From positions 91,867-155,866 of the forward strand of contig LMAJ01000011.1 of NCBI GenBank assembly GCA_001507425.1: a stretch of DNA of 64,000 nucleotides, given 5' to 3'. The notes under the pieces are model-generated. The model searched no databases and was not told the DNA's origin. It was given only the letters and a program-made list of their open reading frames with translations. The translations under genes and the position numbers were made by a program. The stretch is from Flavobacteriaceae bacterium CRH (GTDB lineage Bacteria; Bacteroidota; Bacteroidia; Flavobacteriales; Flavobacteriaceae). This document shows, piece by piece, positions 60,528 through 64,000 of this stretch (position 1 is the stretch's first letter; each line of letters begins with the position of its first letter).

Positions 60528-60797
60528 TTGATAAAATTTTTGCAAAGTTATGAAAAACTTCGATTAAACATACTTTCGTTGTAAATCTTAATTTTATAAA
60601 TGAATTTTACGGAACAAAATTAAAGAAATATCAATAAATCTATTTTTTCTGTTAATTTTTTTTGAGAATCTTATTTTAAAGATTGCTAAAAATTAAAAGA
60701 TAAACAAAACTAACTCAATAAGTTAGAAGTCTTTATTTTTTAACAACTGTTTATCGGTCAATTATGTTTATTGAAAATATCTTTGATATATAGATAA
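60528..60797. other. Divergent spacer between the 47-residue gene and the third Roadblock gene
   Basis: Holds a -7 match on the minus strand (60543-60550) and one on the plus strand (TATCTTTG, 60778-60785, 12 bp before the Roadblock start). The central part is AT-rich with nothing else visible. Confidence 0.5.
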
Positions 60798-61133
60798 ATG
60801 ATAAATTACGACATGGTTGATATAAACACACTGGTAGAAGAGACAGGAGCAGAATCTGGATTGATTTTTAATATTGATGGAATTTTACTTGAATCTGTTA
60901 ATTTAGAATATGACGGAAATGTTGCCGCAATGATTGGCATGATATTGAAAATGAGCCTTGAAATGTCTGAAGATCTTAATAACGGAGAACTGAAGCAAAT
61001 CATGATTAAAAATAATGATGGTATTGTAGTAGCAAATAAAGATCAGGACGATAATTGTGTAGCACTACTTTCTAAAGATATAAGCAAAATGGGACTTTTG
61101 CTTCGCAAAATGGATACCGTTTTCAATAATTAA
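60798..61133 (+). CDS. Roadblock/LC7 domain protein, third copy
   Basis: A 111-residue protein, a paralogue of the one at 49531-49887, with the same order of strands and helices: GLIFNIDGILLESV, then AMIGMILKMSLEMSEDLN, LKQIMIKNNDGIVVANKD, CVALLSKDISKMGLLLRKM. Roadblock proteins form dimers and often regulate small GTPases; none is near. Start is ATG 60798; an internal Met at residue 6 is possible. It has its own -7 element (TATCTTTG at 60778-60785) and a terminator, so it is independent of the other two copies 11 kb away. Confidence 0.82.
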   Translation: MINYDMVDINTLVEETGAESGLIFNIDGILLESVNLEYDGNVAAMIGMILKMSLEMSEDLNNGELKQIMIKNNDGIVVANKDQDDNCVALLSKDISKMGLLLRKMDTVFNN

Positions 61134-61218
61134 TTGAAAATTAGAATTAACAAAACGACATTGTCGAAGTTCAAAAAGGATATTATTTCAAAACTATAAT
61201 TTTTGCCCCCAACAATGA

Positions 61219-61256
61219 GAAAAAGGCTGTTTCAATATATTTGAACAGCCTTTTTT
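61219..61256. terminator. Bidirectional terminator between Roadblock gene and hydrolase
   Basis: AAAAGGCTGTT(T)CAA (61221-61235) pairs with TTGAACAGCCTTTT (61241-61254) with one bulged base; A and T runs flank it. Confidence 0.85.
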
Positions 61257-61276
61257 GGTTTTAATTTGTTTTGGTT

Positions 61277-62053
61277 TTATTGAAAAAATCGGGCCAGTAT
61301 AACTTTCAGTTCCTCCTTGTTTTCAATGTGGCTCATGTGTCCGTCATCAAATGAAACAAGTTCAGCAGTGGTGTCTTCGATTTGAGAAATACTTTCTTCG
61401 TAATTTAAAACCGGATCTTTTTTTCCTAAAATTAATAAAACCGGAAACAGATTTTTTTGCAAAAGATCTTCACGGTCTTTTCTTATTTTCATTCCTTCGA
61501 GAGAAGCAATAACTCCCTGCAAAGGCGTTTTTAAAGCCTGAGTTTTAATTTTTTCAATTTCTTCGACCAATCGTGTCCGGTTGTTTTCGCTAAACAAATT
61601 TGCAATTGCCAGGCTTACAAAACCAACATAATTTTGTTTAACAGCTTTGATAGCGCGCGTTCGGTTTAGTTTTTTTTCCGGAGTATCTTCTTTTGAAGTT
61701 GAATTTAATAAAACCAATTTCCTGATATTTTGAGGATATAATTCGGCGAAAGCCAAACCAACATAACCTCCCATAGAATGCCCAACGACAATAGCTTTCT
61801 CAATTTTGAGATGTTCTAAAACTTCATGCACAGCATTGGCATTTTCTTCCATAGAATGAACATATCCCAAACAATCAGATTCGCCATGACCCAATAAATC
61901 AATAGCAATTACGCGATATTTTTCTGAAAACAGCGTAATGTATTCTGCCCACATTTTTTTGTTTTCAAGAAAACCGTGCAGTAATACAATTGCGTTTCCC
62001 TGACCAGAATCAGTAAAGGATATTTTAGTGTTTTTATATAGGATATTTTTCAA
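61277..62053 (-). CDS. Alpha/beta-hydrolase, TTG start
   Basis: A 258-residue cytosolic protein with the alpha/beta-hydrolase core. The oxyanion segment LLHGFLENK is at about 24-32, the nucleophile elbow VVGHSMGGYVG has Ser93, and the late acid and histidine appear as LGKKDPV (Asp near 216) and DGHMSHIEN (His near 241). The fold includes esterases, haloperoxidase-like and MhpC-like enzymes; the substrate is unknown. The start is TTG at 62051-62053, since no ATG or GTG lies in frame upstream that keeps the standard N-terminus. It is separated from the aminopeptidase gene by a repeat and terminator. Confidence 0.88.
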   Translation of the reverse strand: MKNILYKNTKISFTDSGQGNAIVLLHGFLENKKMWAEYITLFSEKYRVIAIDLLGHGESDCLGYVHSMEENANAVHEVLEHLKIEKAIVVGHSMGGYVGLAFAELYPQNIRKLVLLNSTSKEDTPEKKLNRTRAIKAVKQNYVGFVSLAIANLFSENNRTRLVEEIEKIKTQALKTPLQGVIASLEGMKIRKDREDLLQKNLFPVLLILGKKDPVLNYEESISQIEDTTAELVSFDDGHMSHIENKEELKVILARFFQ

Positions 62054-62095
62054 AATGACGTTTTTAAATTATAATAACAAAGATAAGAAAAGCCA

Positions 62096-62175
62096 AAACC
62101 ATATAAGTTATATAAGTTCATTTGAGTTAAAATTACCAGTTATTCAGTTCAAATTTAAATGAACTTATATGGTTT
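62096..62175. repeat. ACCATATAAGTT inverted repeat, second copy of the family
   Basis: AAACCATATAAGTT...TTCATTT at the left (62096-62123, with a tandem ATATAAGTT) pairs with AAATGAACTTATATGGTTT (62157-62175). Shares the words with 22567-22646. Confidence 0.75.
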
Positions 62176-62177
62176 AA

Positions 62178-62206
62178 AAAAAAACGGCCAACATTTCTGC
62201 AGCCGT
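62178..62206 (-). terminator. Intrinsic terminator of the aminopeptidase gene
   Basis: AACGGC (62183-62188) pairs with GCCGT (62202-62206) and a run of T follows on the minus strand; 33 bp after the stop codon. Confidence 0.65.
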
Positions 62207-62238
62207 CTTTATTCTATAATCTATATTCTTTTCTCTTT

Positions 62239-63531
62239 TTAAGAATTCATCAAACTCTCAATCTCATCGACTTCAACCGGAATATTGCGCATCAAATTAA
62301 AAGGATCTCCTTTTTCCTGAATGACAACATTATCTTCTAAACGAATTCCGAAACCTTCTGCCGGAATATAAATTCCTGGTTCAACCGTAAAAACCATATT
62401 GGCTTTCATAGGTTCGTGAAGCAATCCGTAATCGTGCGTGTCAAGTCCCATGTGGTGAGAAGTTCCGTGCATGAAATATTTTTTATAAGCTGGCCAGTCC
62501 GGATTTTCGTTCTGTACATCGGCTTTATCAATTAAACCTAAACCAAGCAATTCTGATGTCATAACTCGACCCACTTCAATATGATATTGTTTCCAAAGCG
62601 TTCCCGGAATCAACATATTTGTTGCTTCGTTTTTAACTCTCAAAACAGCATTATAAACTGCTTTTTGACGATCAGAAAATTTTCCTGAAACCGGAATCGT
62701 TCTCGTCATATCGCTGGAATAATTGGCATATTCTGCCGCAACATCCAACAAAATTAAATCTCCGGCCCTACATTGCTGATTGTTTTCGATATAATGCAAA
62801 ACGTTGGCATTGTTTCCAGAAGCAATAATAGGTGTGTAAGCAAAACCTTTAGAGCGGTTACGGATAAATTCGTGCGCCAATTCGGCCTCGATTTCATATT
62901 CCGTAACATTTGGTTTTACAAACGATAATAATCTGCGGAAACCTTTCTCAGTAATATCGCAGGCTTTCTGGATCAAATCGATTTCTTCGCTTTCTTTTAC
63001 AGAACGAATACGTTGCAAAATTGGGTTGCTTTTCGCCACATTGTGTGCCGGATAACGCTCTTTCCACCATTTTACAAAACGCGCTTCGCGAGTTTCAGTT
63101 TCAACAGTTGCACGGTAATGTTCGTTAGTGTTAATGTACATTGTATCGGCATAGGTCATCATTTCGTTCAAAACTTTATGAAAATCCTGCAGCCAATAAA
63201 CCGTTCTAATTCCCGAAACCTGAAAAGCACGGTCTTTACTTAGTTTTTCACCTTCCCAAACGGCAATATGATCGTTGGTTTCTTTCAAAAAAAGAATCTC
63301 TTTTTGATTTTCATAAGCCGCATCCGGAAACAATAGCAAAATACTTTCTTCCTGATCTACACCGCTTAGATAAAAAATATCTCTGTGTTGTGCAAACGGC
63401 AAAGTACTGTCGGCACTAACTGGGTAAATGTCATTTGAGTTGAAAACGGCAACACTGTTAGGTTTCATTTCTGCCGTAAATTTTCTGCGATTTTTTACAA
63501 AAAGAGCGCTGCTTATTTGATGATATTTCAT
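62239..63531 (-). CDS. Xaa-Pro aminopeptidase (M24, aminopeptidase P type)
   Basis: A 430-residue cytosolic metallopeptidase that removes N-terminal residues preceding proline. The N-terminal non-catalytic domain (about 1-175) contains the start motif FVKNRRKFTAEMKPNSVAVFNSND. The catalytic pita-bread fold has the metal ligands Asp in LLDVAAEYANYSSDMTRTIP (two Asp), His in HGTSHHMGLDTHD, Glu in VFTVEPGIYIP and Glu in GIRLEDNVV. Length matches bacterial aminopeptidase P (PepP, about 430-440). The start is ATG 63529-63531. Monocistronic and followed by a terminator. Confidence 0.93.
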   Translation of the reverse strand: MKYHQISSALFVKNRRKFTAEMKPNSVAVFNSNDIYPVSADSTLPFAQHRDIFYLSGVDQEESILLLFPDAAYENQKEILFLKETNDHIAVWEGEKLSKDRAFQVSGIRTVYWLQDFHKVLNEMMTYADTMYINTNEHYRATVETETREARFVKWWKERYPAHNVAKSNPILQRIRSVKESEEIDLIQKACDITEKGFRRLLSFVKPNVTEYEIEAELAHEFIRNRSKGFAYTPIIASGNNANVLHYIENNQQCRAGDLILLDVAAEYANYSSDMTRTIPVSGKFSDRQKAVYNAVLRVKNEATNMLIPGTLWKQYHIEVGRVMTSELLGLGLIDKADVQNENPDWPAYKKYFMHGTSHHMGLDTHDYGLLHEPMKANMVFTVEPGIYIPAEGFGIRLEDNVVIQEKGDPFNLMRNIPVEVDEIESLMNS

Positions 63532-63627
63532 AATAACTTAGTTTTTGAACTTCGAATTTCAAAATTACTATTTTTTACAGAAGTGGCGTACGATTGATTT
63601 ATTAAAGTTTTCTTATTTGTTTTGGTT

Positions 63628-63745
63628 TTGCCACGAAGGCGCTAAGGCACAAAGTTTTTACACAATATTGTCGTTCTGATTACTGAGATTAATAATTAAA
63701 AGGATTTTTTTCTCACGCAGATTTGGCAGATTGAGCAGATTTTTT
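63628..63745. repeat. Spacer words of the AAGGCGCTAAGGCAC and GCAGATTT types
   Basis: Phrase TTGCCACGAAGGCGCTAAGG at 63632-63651 and TCACGCAGATTTGGCAGATTGAGCAGATTTT near 63711-63741. The second set shares GCAGATT words with 35023-35140. Confidence 0.55.
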
Positions 63746-63775
63746 CTTTTAAAGCTTAACCACAATTTTGTGATT

Positions 63776-64000
63776 CTTCTCCCGATGCTTTGGGAGAAGA
63801 ATCACACAGATAACTCGAAAAAGATTGGCGATTCGCTTTACGGAATTTCTAGTGTGATCCTTCCTCCGTCAGGATGACAAAAATGAGACTAAAAGTAATC
63901 TTGTCATCCTGACGGAGGAAGGATCGCACAAGTAGCGCTACAAACAAAATCGCCAATCTTTTTCCGCAATCTTGTCATTCTGAGGAACGAAGAATCACAC
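63776..64000. repeat. Nested long inverted repeats at the right edge
   Basis: An outer perfect 16-bp inverted repeat (63818-63833 with 63948-63963, AAAAAGATTGGCGATT) encloses a 29-bp inverted repeat (63852-63880 with 63901-63929, 28 of 29 pairs) made of GATCCTTCCTCCGTCAGGATGACAA. A related phrase, TTGTCATTCTGAGGAACGAAG, follows at 63972 on. Such TCATTCTGA phrases are common in Bacteroidetes spacers. It extends to the window edge, so its full size is unknown. There is no gene in 63532-64000. Confidence 0.75.

Noticed and set aside
1..64000. tRNA, rRNA, phage or transposase genes
   Set aside because: No cloverleaf-like sequence with a CCA end, no ribosomal RNA and no mobile-element protein was recognised by eye; a tRNAscan run would be needed to be certain.

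Overview
The window is a chromosomal segment of a low-GC Bacteroidetes bacterium, most likely a Flavobacterium. The evidence is the AT-rich spacers, near absence of Shine-Dalgarno sequences, repeated matches to the Bacteroidetes promoter (TTTG, about 18-19 bp, then TAnnTTTG), a TonB receptor with a carboxypeptidase-like N-terminal domain, a type IX secretion component (PorZ), a MoxR/DUF58/Bat cluster, and the dense short-word repeats seen between genes in this genus. No IS element, phage, CRISPR array, rRNA or tRNA gene was found. Most of the DNA is core genome; the accessory signal lies mainly in spacers and small genes.

Layout. 0-9.7 kb: ArsC-like protein (cut by the left edge), DinB-like protein, RlpA-like protein, a TonB receptor, pgi, a lipocalin-like protein, and a small SDR divergent from an AraC regulator. 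9.7-16 kb (minus strand): a likely operon DUF3108 - kynA - M23 peptidase - membrane protein, a candidate stand-alone small RNA, and a tyrosine catabolic group hmgA - four-helix-bundle protein - hppD. 16-21 kb: uvrC and a patatin/outer-membrane-barrel protein, plus a lipoprotein. 21-24.4 kb (plus): a desuccinylase-like M14 protein, 5-formyltetrahydrofolate cyclo-ligase and a YfbK-like VWA lipoprotein. 24.4-33.9 kb (minus): the complete moxR - DUF58 - BatD-like fusion - batA - batB - batC - batD - batE cluster. 34-40 kb: aldo/keto reductase, SDR, an AlbA_2/Schlafen-type protein, a DUF3298 lipoprotein, metB-like enzyme and an outer-membrane protein. 40.4-51 kb (plus): gdhA, porZ, recO, ileS, a DksA-like protein and lspA; three small genes, including two Roadblock/LC7-type genes, sit between dksA and lspA. 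51-60 kb (plus): addA-like, kbl, an OmpA with thrombospondin type 3 repeats, addB-like. 60-64 kb: a 47-residue small protein, a third Roadblock protein, an alpha/beta hydrolase, an aminopeptidase P and a spacer rich in inverted repeats.

How the parts fit. The Bat cluster is an envelope/periplasmic VWA system: MoxR ATPase plus DUF58 and two membrane-anchored VWA proteins, with TPR and SH3 proteins. hppD and hmgA convert 4-hydroxyphenylpyruvate to maleylacetoacetate, and kynA opens tryptophan degradation, so aromatic amino acid catabolism is concentrated here. uvrC, recO and the AddAB-type pair give three separate DNA repair functions.

The least explained material is (1) the structured, promoter-driven minus-strand RNA at about 12.69-12.80 kb; (2) the Roadblock/LC7 proteins with no GTPase partner in view; (3) several unrelated families of word-like intergenic repeats, one of which runs right up to the TTG start codon of recO. 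All functional calls come from reading the sequence and knowledge of families; no database search was possible.
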